Source: Sphingopyxis sp.
Lineage (GTDB): Bacteria; Pseudomonadota; Alphaproteobacteria; Sphingomonadales; Sphingomonadaceae
NCBI GenBank assembly: GCA_002733865.1
Contig: NVXM01000016.1
Location: 1-44,673 of the forward strand
Direction: 5' to 3'
Length of the DNA: 44,673 nt
This document shows positions 7,730 to 16,991 of the stretch, piece by piece; the stretch's first letter is position 1, and each line of letters opens with the position of its first letter. Position numbers and translations under genes: made by a program. The notes beneath the pieces were generated by a model that saw only the letters and a program-made list of their open reading frames with translations, made no database searches and had not been told where the DNA came from.

Positions 7730-10702
7730 ATGAGTAGCCTCCATGAAACCGCCTATCCAAGATTGAAAGCGGCCGTCTCCGACCAGGAACTGGCAGAAAT
7801 TTATACACCCACGGTCAAGGAACGATCTTTTGCCAGACAACATGGTCGAACACCCGCTGCTCGGGGCGCTCTGCTCATTCTCCTGAAAACAGTTCAGCGT
7901 TTGGGCTACTTTGTCAGTCTCAAAGCCGTTCCCAAATCGATCACATCACACATTCTCGCCTGCGACGACCTCTCACATCTCGCACTAAGCCGACTCAGGG
8001 AATACGACCGCAGCGGCGGCGTCCGTCAGCGGATGTTGGACGCGATTCGTCAACAGGTGGGCATCAAGGCGTTTACCGTCGAAGGCAAGGCGGTCGTGCG
8101 GGACTTGGCACGAGAAGCGGCGACCACCAAACAGGATCTGGCAGACATTATCAATGTGGTGATCGAAGAGCTGGTGCGCCAGCGTTTTGAGCTACCCGGT
8201 TTTTCAACGCTGCAACGGACAGCCCGTCAGGCTCGCAGCCAGGTCAACACGGGGTTCTTTCGGACACTCAATGCGGCTTTGACGGAGCAGCAAAAACAGG
8301 AATTTGACCGGCTGCTGCGTGTGCCTGACGATTCACCTCATACCAGTTGGCATAAACTGAAACAGGAACCCAAAAAACCGACCAATACAGAAGTGAAGAA
8401 GTATCTTCAGCATCTGGAGTGGCTTCAGGGCTGGTGTCAACGATTGCCCGCTGTTGATCACATTCCAGCCGCCAAGTATCACCACTTCATACTGGAAGCG
8501 CGCGCGTTGGACGCAGCCAACATCAAGGCCATGCAGAGCACCAAACGCTATGCCTTGATGATTCTGCTGGTCCATGCTCAACTGCGTCGCGCAATGGACG
8601 ATGCCGTCGACATCTTTGTCCGCAAGATGCGCAACATCAAGACCAAGGCGGAAGCGAACCTGAACCAGTATCACCTGGATCACATGAAGCGGATGGACAA
8701 ACTGGTCGCACAACTGCGTGACTTGCTGACCGTCGTTCAGGAAGCGCCGACGGATTCCGAGCGAGGTGCCCGTGTCGCGGCCGCCATCCAGGGCGATCCT
8801 GATGAATTGCTGGCCGAGTGTGAGGAACACATGGCCTATGCCGGCAATAACTTCATCCCGTTCATGCTGCACCCCTATCGCCCGTTACGCCCGCTGTTAT
8901 TCAATTGCCTTGAACTACTGGACTTGACGGCGACCAGCCACGACCAGTCCTTGGTTGACGCGATTGCTATCTTGAAAAAGCACCGGCACAGCCGTAAAGA
9001 ATGTCTTGTTCTGAGCACTCATCCTATTGATGTGGCCTGGTTACCAGAGCGCTGGCGCCGTTTGATTTTGGGTACTGGGTCAAGCCTGCTACCACCGGGC
9101 ATGGTCTACCGGAAGTATTTTGAGCTGGGCGTATTGATGCAGGTGAAGCGTGAACTGATGTCCGGCGACCTCGCGGTTGCGAACAGCGACCAGTACAGCG
9201 ATTACCGAGAGCAACTGGTGAATTGGAGTATCTATGAGGCGCAAATAGCCGACTACAGCAAGATGGTCGGCATTGCCTCCGAGCCCGCTGCATTTGTGGC
9301 GCAAGCCCGCTCACGGTTGAGCGCAACGGCAGAGCGCATCGACCGTGACTTCCCGGAGAATGAACACGCCGTCTTCAATGGCGAAGAACTGGTGATCCGG
9401 AAGCACCGTCGTACAGCACCTCCGGATGGGTTGGCTGAGATTGATAAGCAGTTATCCCTGAATCTGCCCGAAAAGAATATTCTCGACATTCTGGTGGAAG
9501 CCGAAAAATGGCTCGGGCTCCATAAACGCTTTGGGCCACTGTCCGGCTACGAAAGCAAACTGGAGGACCCCCGTACCCGTTTTGTTTCGACCCTCTTTTG
9601 TTATGGCTGCAATCTTGGGCCGACCCAGACCGCTCGATCCATCACAACGCTTAATCGCCGGCAGGTGTCCTGGCTCAACCTGCGGCACGTCACTGAAGAG
9701 CGCTTGGAGCAGGCTATTGCGCAGGTCATCAATGCCTACAACCGCTACCGGTTACCGCGACACTGGGGAACCGGACAACATGCCGCCGCCGATGGCACAA
9801 AATGGAACCTGTACGAACAGAACCTGCTATCGGAATACCACATACGGTACGGCGGTTATGGCGGGGTGGGCTACTACCACGTTTCGGACAAATACATCGC
9901 GCTGTTCAGCCACTTCATTCCTTGCGGCGTCTATGAGGCCATTTACATTCTTGATGGGCTGATCAAAAACGATTCCGATATCCAGCCTGACACCCTGCAT
10001 GGCGATACCCAGGCGCAAAGCGCGCCCGTCTTCGGGTTGGCCTACCTGCTGGGTATCAACCTGATGCCCCGAATCCGTAATCTGAAGCAGTTGGTGTTCT
10101 ACAGGTCCGATAGACGCCAACGTTACGAGCACATCGATGCCTTGTTCAGCGAGACCATCAACTGGAAACTGATCGAAACCCATGTGCCGGACATGCTCCG
10201 GGTGGCGCTATCGATTAAGGCTGGAAAAATCGCACCGTCCACCATATTGCGACGCCTGGGTACCGCAAGCCTCAAGAACAAGCTCTACTTTGCTTTCCGG
10301 GAACTGGGGAGGGTCGTTCGAACAACCTTTCTTCTGGACTACATTGGCAGCGTGCAGTTGCGGCGAACCATTCATGCGGAGACGAACAAAACCGAAGAGT
10401 TCAACCAGTTCGTGAAATGGCTGTTCTTTGGCGGCGAGGGGGTGATCGCCGAGAATATCCGCCACGAGCAACGGAAAGTGATCAAATATAACCACTTAGT
10501 GGCCAACCTGGTCATTCTTCATAATGTGGAGTCGATGACGTTAACCCTTAAAGATCTCAAGGAGCGCGGCCATCATATTGATCACGATATTCTCAAAGGA
10601 TTGGCTCCATACCGCACGGACCATATCAATCGATTCGGCGATTATACGCTTGATGTTGAACAGCAAGTTTCACCCATGAGCCACCATATAAAAATAATTT
10701 AA
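7730..10702 (+). CDS. tnpA: Tn3-family transposase TnpA, full length
   Basis: This is a DDE transposase for replicative transposition of a Tn3-family element. At about 990 aa it has the normal full length. The N-terminal DUF4158-type DNA-binding region begins SSLHETAYPRLK. The C-terminal catalytic domain carries all three acidic residues: Asp688 in AAADGTKW, Asp759 in LHGDTQAQS and Glu889 in NKTEEF. The frame can be opened two codons earlier at a TTG (7724), but ATG 7730 after AAGGG is preferred. No resolvase gene is seen nearby. The ends of the element could not be identified. The change from GC-rich to AT-richer DNA just after the gene suggests the right end lies between about 10,703 and 10,780. 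Confidence 0.93.
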   Translation: MSSLHETAYPRLKAAVSDQELAEIYTPTVKERSFARQHGRTPAARGALLILLKTVQRLGYFVSLKAVPKSITSHILACDDLSHLALSRLREYDRSGGVRQRMLDAIRQQVGIKAFTVEGKAVVRDLAREAATTKQDLADIINVVIEELVRQRFELPGFSTLQRTARQARSQVNTGFFRTLNAALTEQQKQEFDRLLRVPDDSPHTSWHKLKQEPKKPTNTEVKKYLQHLEWLQGWCQRLPAVDHIPAAKYHHFILEARALDAANIKAMQSTKRYALMILLVHAQLRRAMDDAVDIFVRKMRNIKTKAEANLNQYHLDHMKRMDKLVAQLRDLLTVVQEAPTDSERGARVAAAIQGDPDELLAECEEHMAYAGNNFIPFMLHPYRPLRPLLFNCLELLDLTATSHDQSLVDAIAILKKHRHSRKECLVLSTHPIDVAWLPERWRRLILGTGSSLLPPGMVYRKYFELGVLMQVKRELMSGDLAVANSDQYSDYREQLVNWSIYEAQIADYSKMVGIASEPAAFVAQARSRLSATAERIDRDFPENEHAVFNGEELVIRKHRRTAPPDGLAEIDKQLSLNLPEKNILDILVEAEKWLGLHKRFGPLSGYESKLEDPRTRFVSTLFCYGCNLGPTQTARSITTLNRRQVSWLNLRHVTEERLEQAIAQVINAYNRYRLPRHWGTGQHAAADGTKWNLYEQNLLSEYHIRYGGYGGVGYYHVSDKYIALFSHFIPCGVYEAIYILDGLIKNDSDIQPDTLHGDTQAQSAPVFGLAYLLGINLMPRIRNLKQLVFYRSDRRQRYEHIDALFSETINWKLIETHVPDMLRVALSIKAGKIAPSTILRRLGTASLKNKLYFAFRELGRVVRTTFLLDYIGSVQLRRTIHAETNKTEEFNQFVKWLFFGGEGVIAENIRHEQRKVIKYNHLVANLVILHNVESMTLTLKDLKERGHHIDHDILKGLAPYRTDHINRFGDYTLDVEQQVSPMSHHIKII

Positions 10703-10783
10703 AGCCAATAGGTTAGTTCACTTTTTGGAGGATTTCGTCAGAATCGTTGCCGACCCTCCATTGCAAACTCAAAGGACAGCATA

Positions 10784-12220
10784 ATGCTAAGGGTTTTCAA
10801 ATTAACGACTTTGTTATCGATCCAAACACCTAAAGGTGTATCGAAAGATAGGATTCATTCTGCGACATCATCGCGAACGTCATTTCTTCCTATGTGTTTT
10901 AGTATTACGGTACTGGCCGTATTGCCTACGGTGCACGCCAACCCAGAGTTAAGCTTCCCAGAGGCCATTCACACCGCAATACAAAATGACGTCTGGCTAG
11001 AAGGGAGTCAATTCCGTGAACAAGCGCTACTAGATGAATCGTCTTCAGCAAGTAGGTTGCCAGACCCGGCGGTATCGCTCTCAGCCGGAAACTTCCCTGT
11101 AGACTCTTTTGACATCCGGCAAGAACCAATGACACAGCTCGTATTGGGCGTAACGCAGAAATTTCCTCGCGGAGAAAGCTTACGTTTAACTGCTCGCCAA
11201 AAACGCGAGATTGCTTCTCAAGAACCTTTATTGAGACAAGATAGGTCCGCCAAAATCGCCTCAGAAGTCGCCCAGCTATGGCTGACAGGATACCAAGCAC
11301 AAGAAAGTATTCGCTTAATTGAGCAGGATCGATTTTTATTCCACCAATTGATAGAAGCAACACGGGCTAACTATGCGTCAGCATTAGGTCGAGCGCGCCA
11401 GCAAGATATCATTCACGCTCAATTAGAACTCGCTCGCTTAGATGATCGCCTTTCTCAACTTAAACTTGAGCGCGATATCGCACAACAACAACTATCAGAA
11501 TGGATAGGTGATCTTGCCTACCAGTCATTCGCCAGCCTGATTCCCGAACAGGAAATTAGGCTACCACTCGATAAATTACAGCAAAGCCATCAATCAAAAA
11601 CGGCGTTATTTGAGCTGATCGAAAACCACCCATCATTACTGGCATTTAGTCGGCGTCTACAAGCAACCGATACAGGCATCTCGCTGGCCAAGCAAAAATA
11701 CAAGCCGGAATGGGGAGTCACAGTCAGTTACGGCGTTCGGGCCGATGATCCACAAGGTAACGACAGAGCCGACCTAGCGTCTATTGGCATTACCTTTGAC
11801 CTCCCAATTTTCACTAATCAGCGACAAGATCGTGAAGTCAGCGCGGCAAAATTCCGCAATGAATCACTAAAGACGGAAGAGCAATTACTTGCTCGTCAAT
11901 TGATGGCTCAATTAGGTGCTTCAATTGTTCAACTACAGCGTCTTAGTGAGAGGCGTTCGCTCTATGAGCAAGTATTACTTCCTCACACAAAGGACCAAAG
12001 TGACGCCTCATTAAGCGCTTACAACAACGACGATGGCGATTTTTCAGAGGCAGTCCGCGCTCAAATCTCTTTACTAAATACCAAAATAGAAGCGCTATCG
12101 ATCGCTACCGCTCGACAGCGTGCAATTGCAGCCATCAATTACTTAACCTTTGGGTATCAAGGGCAAAGCGCAGCGGTCGGTAATTTCGAAGCGAACGGAG
12201 GTTCATATGAAAACTTATAA
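10784..12220 (+). CDS. cusC: CusC-type outer-membrane efflux channel (TolC family)
   Basis: This is the outer-membrane channel of a tripartite heavy-metal efflux pump. The 478-aa product has the TolC-family layout of two repeats of long helices (for example QLIEATRANYASALGRA and LDDRLSQLKLERDIAQQQL), and begins with LSFPEAIHTAIQND after a signal peptide. The signal core LPMCFSITVLAVLPTVHA lies unusually far in (about residues 36-53). ATG 10784 is supported by AAAGGA 10-15 bp upstream. A later ATG at 10892 would give a normal leader but has no ribosome site. The gene overlaps the next one by 14 bp. Cu/Ag specificity is inferred from the neighbouring adaptor and pump. Confidence 0.85.
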   Translation: MLRVFKLTTLLSIQTPKGVSKDRIHSATSSRTSFLPMCFSITVLAVLPTVHANPELSFPEAIHTAIQNDVWLEGSQFREQALLDESSSASRLPDPAVSLSAGNFPVDSFDIRQEPMTQLVLGVTQKFPRGESLRLTARQKREIASQEPLLRQDRSAKIASEVAQLWLTGYQAQESIRLIEQDRFLFHQLIEATRANYASALGRARQQDIIHAQLELARLDDRLSQLKLERDIAQQQLSEWIGDLAYQSFASLIPEQEIRLPLDKLQQSHQSKTALFELIENHPSLLAFSRRLQATDTGISLAKQKYKPEWGVTVSYGVRADDPQGNDRADLASIGITFDLPIFTNQRQDREVSAAKFRNESLKTEEQLLARQLMAQLGASIVQLQRLSERRSLYEQVLLPHTKDQSDASLSAYNNDDGDFSEAVRAQISLLNTKIEALSIATARQRAIAAINYLTFGYQGQSAAVGNFEANGGSYENL

Positions 12221-13829
12221 CACTGGATTTCTTTTCACTATAGTCATTGCCTTTGGTGTTGGCATTGGCTTCGCTCTATATGGTTTGCCATTGATATCCG
12301 ATGATAATAACACCAGCAGTAGTGACCACCCTCTGTACTGGGTGGCTCCTATGGATGCTAACTATAAACGTGACAAACCCGGCAAGTCTCCAATGGGAAT
12401 GGATCTGGTGCCAGTATATAAAGAGGCGGACTCTGCAAGTAGCGCAGAATCTACGACTGGTAATTCTGGCATTGTTCAGATCAGCCCCGAAGTTATTAAT
12501 AACCTAGGCGTACGCACTGCTAAGGTCACTCTTGGGACAATCAACAGCGAGTTTAATACCGTCGGTTACGTTCAATACGATGAAGATCGCTTGGTACACA
12601 TTCACCCAAGAGTCGAAGGCTGGGTAGAAAAACTGTACGTAAAAGCAAAAGGTGACCCGGTCGAAAAAGGTGCGCCGTTATATACGCTTTATTCACCAAC
12701 ACTCGTGAATGCTCAAGAAGAGTACCTTTTGGCATTACGACGTAATAATTCGGTACTGATTAATGCCGCCAAAGAACGCTTAAAAGCGTTACAAGTCCCG
12801 GAATCCGAAATTAATCGAATTCGTTCAGAGAATAAAGTCTCTCAAACCATAACGATCACAGCGCCACAAAGCGGTGTCCTTGATTACTTAGACGCGCGCG
12901 AAGGCATGTACGTTCAGCCGGGAATCAAAATGATGTCCATCGGAGATCTTCAACACCTTTGGGTTATTGGCGAAGTATACGAGCGCCAAATTAGCCAGAT
13001 AGAGAAGGGCGACGCGGTGACGATCTCCCTTGACCATTTGCCCAGCGCCCAGTGGCAAGGCAATATTGACTACATCTACCCGTCATTAAATGAAATCACA
13101 CGTACCGCTCAAGTACGCATTCACATCGACAATACAAATACCCAGTTACGCCCAGGAATGATCGCAAATCTCTCAATCAAAACGTCTGCCTCAAAAGATA
13201 ACTTGAAAGACAATTTGAAAGACAACTCAAGAGAAACACTACTCATCCCAACCGAAGCGCTGATACGCATAGCCAACCCAAATGACGCAAAAGGTGAGGA
13301 GCAAAGCCGTGTTGTTATATCTCAGGGTGACCGGGGCTTTAAATCCATCGCCGTCACCGCAGGTCAGCGCAGTAGGCACCATGTTGAGATTTTATCTGGT
13401 TTAAAAGAAGGCGACGTCATTGTTACTTCAGCACAATTCCTTATCGATTCGGAGTCGAGTAAAACATCAGACTTCAAACGCTTATCGCTGGATGACGTGA
13501 CTAAAACCAGCGAACTTATAAAAGACTCTGAGGATTCCTCCGTCACCGGAAACGCGGCAAGCGTCGATGGCATCATTAAAGCAATCAACCATCAACTCAA
13601 TACATTAACTATTGCTCGAGGGCCAATCACCCAATGGCGTCGACCAGCTGCTGTCGTTGAGTTCACTGCCCAGCCCGGAATCAATATTCATTCTTATGAA
13701 AGAGGAGATGAAGTTCGTTTTACTTTCGAATTAAAAGACGATGTATTCACTATTGTCGACATTCAGGCAAAAGAGAATCCGCACGACTATAACTACGACA
13801 AGGACCACGACAAGGGCAATGAATTATGA
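12207..13829 (+). CDS. cusB: CusB-type periplasmic adaptor with fused CusF-like C-terminal domain
   Basis: This membrane-fusion protein links CusA to CusC and feeds metal to the pump. After an N-terminal anchor (residues 7-30) comes the heavy-metal-binding segment. Met49, Met63 and Met65 (APMD, SPMGMDL) correspond to the three Cu(I)/Ag(I)-binding methionines 49, 64 and 66 of E. coli CusB. Barrel-sandwich and beta-barrel domains follow. From about residue 450 there is a CusF-like fold (DGIIKAINHQLNTLTIARG...). Its metal ligands (His, Trp and two Met in CusF) are all replaced: the ligand segment reads PITQWRRPAAVVEF. ATG 12207 is preceded by GGAGG; the longer frame from 12150 lies inside cusC. 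It overlaps cusA by 4 bp. Confidence 0.92.
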   Translation: MKTYNTGFLFTIVIAFGVGIGFALYGLPLISDDNNTSSSDHPLYWVAPMDANYKRDKPGKSPMGMDLVPVYKEADSASSAESTTGNSGIVQISPEVINNLGVRTAKVTLGTINSEFNTVGYVQYDEDRLVHIHPRVEGWVEKLYVKAKGDPVEKGAPLYTLYSPTLVNAQEEYLLALRRNNSVLINAAKERLKALQVPESEINRIRSENKVSQTITITAPQSGVLDYLDAREGMYVQPGIKMMSIGDLQHLWVIGEVYERQISQIEKGDAVTISLDHLPSAQWQGNIDYIYPSLNEITRTAQVRIHIDNTNTQLRPGMIANLSIKTSASKDNLKDNLKDNSRETLLIPTEALIRIANPNDAKGEEQSRVVISQGDRGFKSIAVTAGQRSRHHVEILSGLKEGDVIVTSAQFLIDSESSKTSDFKRLSLDDVTKTSELIKDSEDSSVTGNAASVDGIIKAINHQLNTLTIARGPITQWRRPAAVVEFTAQPGINIHSYERGDEVRFTFELKDDVFTIVDIQAKENPHDYNYDKDHDKGNEL

Positions 13830-16800
13830 TTACCGCCATTATTCGTTGGTCGATCCACAATCGCTTCTTCGTATTATTGGCGACGATTATTCTGGTCGGA
13901 GTGGGCAGCTGGTCGGTAAAAAACACACCGGTGGACGCTATTCCGGATCTGTCTGACGTACAGGTTATTATTAAAACCAGTTACCCAGGGCAAGCGCCAC
14001 AAGTCGTACAAGATCAAGTGACTTACCCGTTAACCACAGCCATGCTTTCTGTGCCCGGCGCGCAGACCGTACGAGGGTTTTCATTTTTTGGTGATTCGTA
14101 TGTCTACGTCATCTTCGATGAAAACACCGACATCTACTGGGCCCGCTCCCGCGTACAAGAATACCTGTCGCAGGTTACGCCAAACTTGCCTCCAACTGCA
14201 CGTGCTCAATTAGGGCCTGATGCCACTGGTGTTGGCTGGGTCTATTTATATGCACTTACCGACCCGACGGGGCAGAACGACATTAGTCAATTGCGCAGCC
14301 TGCAAGATTGGTTTTTGAAGTATGAATTACAAACTGTACCAGGGGTCTCTGAAGTAGCACCGTTAGGTGGCATGGTAAAGCAGTACCAAGTGAGCGTTAA
14401 TCCCGACAAGTTACGAGCCTTTGGCATCCCTTTAGCCCACATTCAAAACGCCATACAACAAGGCAACCAAGAGATAGGGGCATCCGTTATCGAGCTCGCA
14501 GAAGCTGAGTATATGATTCGAGCGTCTGGTTACATCCAAGGCGCTGATGATCTCGCCATTATTCCTCTTGGGGTGGATTACAATGGTACTCCTCTGTTAC
14601 TAAAAGATATCGCCGACATACAAACTGGCCCGCAGATGCGTCGTGGCATTGCTGAGCTAAATGGAGAGGGCGAAGTTGTCGGCGGCATCATTGTTATGCG
14701 CTACGGGGAAAACGCGCAAGAAACCATTGATGGTGTTAAAGCCAAACTAGAAACCCTTAAGACAGGCCTGCCTGATGGCGTGGAAGTCGTCACTGTTTAT
14801 GATCGCTCAGGGCTGATTGAGCGTGCCGTCGAGAATTTGTGGCACAAACTATTGGAAGAATTTCTGATGGTAGCGCTCGTGTGCATGGTTTTTCTTTTCC
14901 ATGTGCGTTCGAGTCTTGTTGCCATCATCAGTTTACCTGTAGGCATTTTGACCGCTTTTATCGTGATGCATGCGCAAGGATTAAACGCCAACATCATGTC
15001 TCTGGGCGGTATTGCGATTGCCATTGGCGCCATGATTGACGGGGCCATTGTGATGATTGAAAACATGCACAAGCACATTGAGCGCACGCCACTTACGGAT
15101 AAAAACCGCTGGCAAATAGTTATTAAGTCAGCCTCAGAAGTTGGGCCAGCTTTATTTTTTAGCCTTCTGATTATTACCGTAAGTTTTATTCCTGTGTTTA
15201 CACTTGAGGCACAAGAAGGGCGAATGTTCTCGCCACTGGCATTCACAAAAACCTATGCCATGGCCGCCAGTGCTGCTTTAGCCGTGACTCTGGTTCCTGT
15301 GCTTATGGGCTATTTTATTCGCGGCAATGTATTACCAGAACATAAAAACCCGATTAATCGTGCTCTTATTGCTGCGTACAAACCAGCGTTATCCAAGGCA
15401 TTGGAACATCCTAAAACCACATTGGCACTGGCAACATTAGTGCTTGCTGTTGGCGTTTGGCCGGCAACTAAAATTGGTAGCGAGTTTATGCCATCACTGG
15501 ATGAAGGCGATTTAATGTACATGCCCACCACTTATCCGGGGATATCAATAGGCAAAGCAAGAGAGCTGTTACAGCAAACGGATAAACTCATTGCAACCGT
15601 GCCTGAAGTTGAAAATGTGTTTGGTAAAATAGGGCGCGCAGAAACCGCCACCGATCCTGCGCCATTAACCATGATCGAAACCTTTATTCAGCTCAAACCC
15701 CGATCGCAATGGCGAGAAGGTATGACCAGTGACTTACTAAAAAAAGAACTGGATAGTTTAGTGAAATTTCCAGGGCTAACAAATGCTTGGGTAATGCCAA
15801 TTAAAACGCGCATAGATATGCTGGCGACAGGGATTAAAACCCCGGTTGGTATTAAAGTCGCCGGGCCAGATTTGGATATTATTGAGAAAATCGGGCGTCA
15901 ATTAGAAAACGTATTAGCCGACGTTCCGGGTACCGCCTCAGTCTATTCTGAGCGTGTCGCCGGAGGCCGTTATATCAAGATTGATATCCTACGACTTGAG
16001 GCGGCACGTTATGGTTTAAATATCGCTGATATCCAACAAGTGGTTGCTACGGCAATAGGCGGGATAAATATCGGGCACAGCGTGGAAGGCGCGGAACGCT
16101 ACCCAATCAACCTACGTTATCCTCAACACTATCGAGATTCACCTGAAGCAATAGAACTTTTACCCATCGTGACACCGTCTAATCAGCGAATTGCGCTGGG
16201 AGATGTCGCTAAGGTGTATATTGAAAACGGGCCACCAGCCATCAAAAGCGAAAATGCACGAATTAACGGATGGACTTATATTGATATAGACGGCGTCGAC
16301 CTTGGTTCTTACGTCCAGGCTGCGCAAGCCGTCGTCGCGAACAAGATCGATTTGCCCGTAGGCTATTCGCTTAACTGGTCGGGCCAATATGAGTACATGT
16401 TACGAGCAAAGGAAAAGCTCATGTATGTTATTCCGCTAACGCTGATGATTATCATCGTTCTTTTGTATTTAAACTTCCGCAACGTCACCGAGGTGGCCAT
16501 TATTATGGCAACGCTTCCTTTGGCTCTGGTCGGATCAATTTGGTTACTTTACCTATTAAACTACAATTTCTCCGTGGCAGTCGGTGTCGGCTTTATCGCC
16601 CTAGCTGGTGTCTCGACAGAGTTATCCGTAATCATGCTAGTGTTTTTAAATATGTGCTGGAAAGAGCAAAAAGAAAGAGCACAGGCAGACGGACGTCATT
16701 TCAACATTGACGATCTCAAGAGCGCAATCTTGGAAGGGGGAGCGTTACGCGTTCGTCCTAAGGCGATGACAGCGGCGGCAATTATTGGTGGGCTCTTACC

Positions 16801-16942
16801 CGTAATGTTTGGCACGGGGACAGGTTCAGAAATCATGGGGCGTATCGCTGCACCAATGGTGGGCGGCATGATCAGCGCGCTTTTACTGACATTACTGGTA
16901 TTACCTGTCGTGTACTTTTTATGGAAGAAACGCGAATTATGA
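13826..16942 (+). CDS. cusA: CusA-type Cu(I)/Ag(I) efflux RND pump
   Basis: This is the inner-membrane proton-driven RND pump of the Cus system, 1038 aa. The three methionines that form the periplasmic metal site and relay are present: Met566 (LMYMPTT), Met616 (LTMIET) and Met665 (RIDMLATG). Each is exactly seven residues before E. coli CusA Met573, Met623 and Met672. The transmembrane proton site has Asp405 and Glu412 with Ala399 (IGAMIDGAIVMIEN), the pattern of monovalent-metal HME-RND pumps, unlike the CzcA in this window. The start codon overlaps the cusB stop (ATGA). The operon ends in a strong bidirectional terminator. Confidence 0.97.
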   Translation: MITAIIRWSIHNRFFVLLATIILVGVGSWSVKNTPVDAIPDLSDVQVIIKTSYPGQAPQVVQDQVTYPLTTAMLSVPGAQTVRGFSFFGDSYVYVIFDENTDIYWARSRVQEYLSQVTPNLPPTARAQLGPDATGVGWVYLYALTDPTGQNDISQLRSLQDWFLKYELQTVPGVSEVAPLGGMVKQYQVSVNPDKLRAFGIPLAHIQNAIQQGNQEIGASVIELAEAEYMIRASGYIQGADDLAIIPLGVDYNGTPLLLKDIADIQTGPQMRRGIAELNGEGEVVGGIIVMRYGENAQETIDGVKAKLETLKTGLPDGVEVVTVYDRSGLIERAVENLWHKLLEEFLMVALVCMVFLFHVRSSLVAIISLPVGILTAFIVMHAQGLNANIMSLGGIAIAIGAMIDGAIVMIENMHKHIERTPLTDKNRWQIVIKSASEVGPALFFSLLIITVSFIPVFTLEAQEGRMFSPLAFTKTYAMAASAALAVTLVPVLMGYFIRGNVLPEHKNPINRALIAAYKPALSKALEHPKTTLALATLVLAVGVWPATKIGSEFMPSLDEGDLMYMPTTYPGISIGKARELLQQTDKLIATVPEVENVFGKIGRAETATDPAPLTMIETFIQLKPRSQWREGMTSDLLKKELDSLVKFPGLTNAWVMPIKTRIDMLATGIKTPVGIKVAGPDLDIIEKIGRQLENVLADVPGTASVYSERVAGGRYIKIDILRLEAARYGLNIADIQQVVATAIGGINIGHSVEGAERYPINLRYPQHYRDSPEAIELLPIVTPSNQRIALGDVAKVYIENGPPAIKSENARINGWTYIDIDGVDLGSYVQAAQAVVANKIDLPVGYSLNWSGQYEYMLRAKEKLMYVIPLTLMIIIVLLYLNFRNVTEVAIIMATLPLALVGSIWLLYLLNYNFSVAVGVGFIALAGVSTELSVIMLVFLNMCWKEQKERAQADGRHFNIDDLKSAILEGGALRVRPKAMTAAAIIGGLLPVMFGTGTGSEIMGRIAAPMVGGMISALLLTLLVLPVVYFLWKKREL

Positions 16943-16952
16943 GTAATAAAAA

Positions 16953-16979
16953 GGGCGGCCAATTGGCCGCCCTTTTTTT
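16953..16979. terminator. Bidirectional rho-independent terminator between cusA and rapA
   Basis: GGGCGGCC (16953-16960) and GGCCGCCC (16965-16972) form a perfect 8-bp stem around the loop AATT, followed by seven T on the plus strand. Five A precede the stem, so it also has a U-tract in the rapA direction. It lies 10 bp after cusA and 12 bp beyond the rapA stop. Confidence 0.95.
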
Positions 16980-16991
16980 ACAAATCAAACA

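Noticed and set aside
8333..8872. 179-codon minus-strand frame inside the Tn3 transposase
   Set aside because: It is antisense to a clear full-length transposase and has no recognisable motif.
4796..10752. Direct 10-mer ATCGTTGCCG at 4796-4805 and 10743-10752, considered as matching element ends
   Set aside because: The copies are in the same orientation, the similarity does not extend beyond a few more bases, and one lies in the IS5 remnant leader; chance is sufficient.
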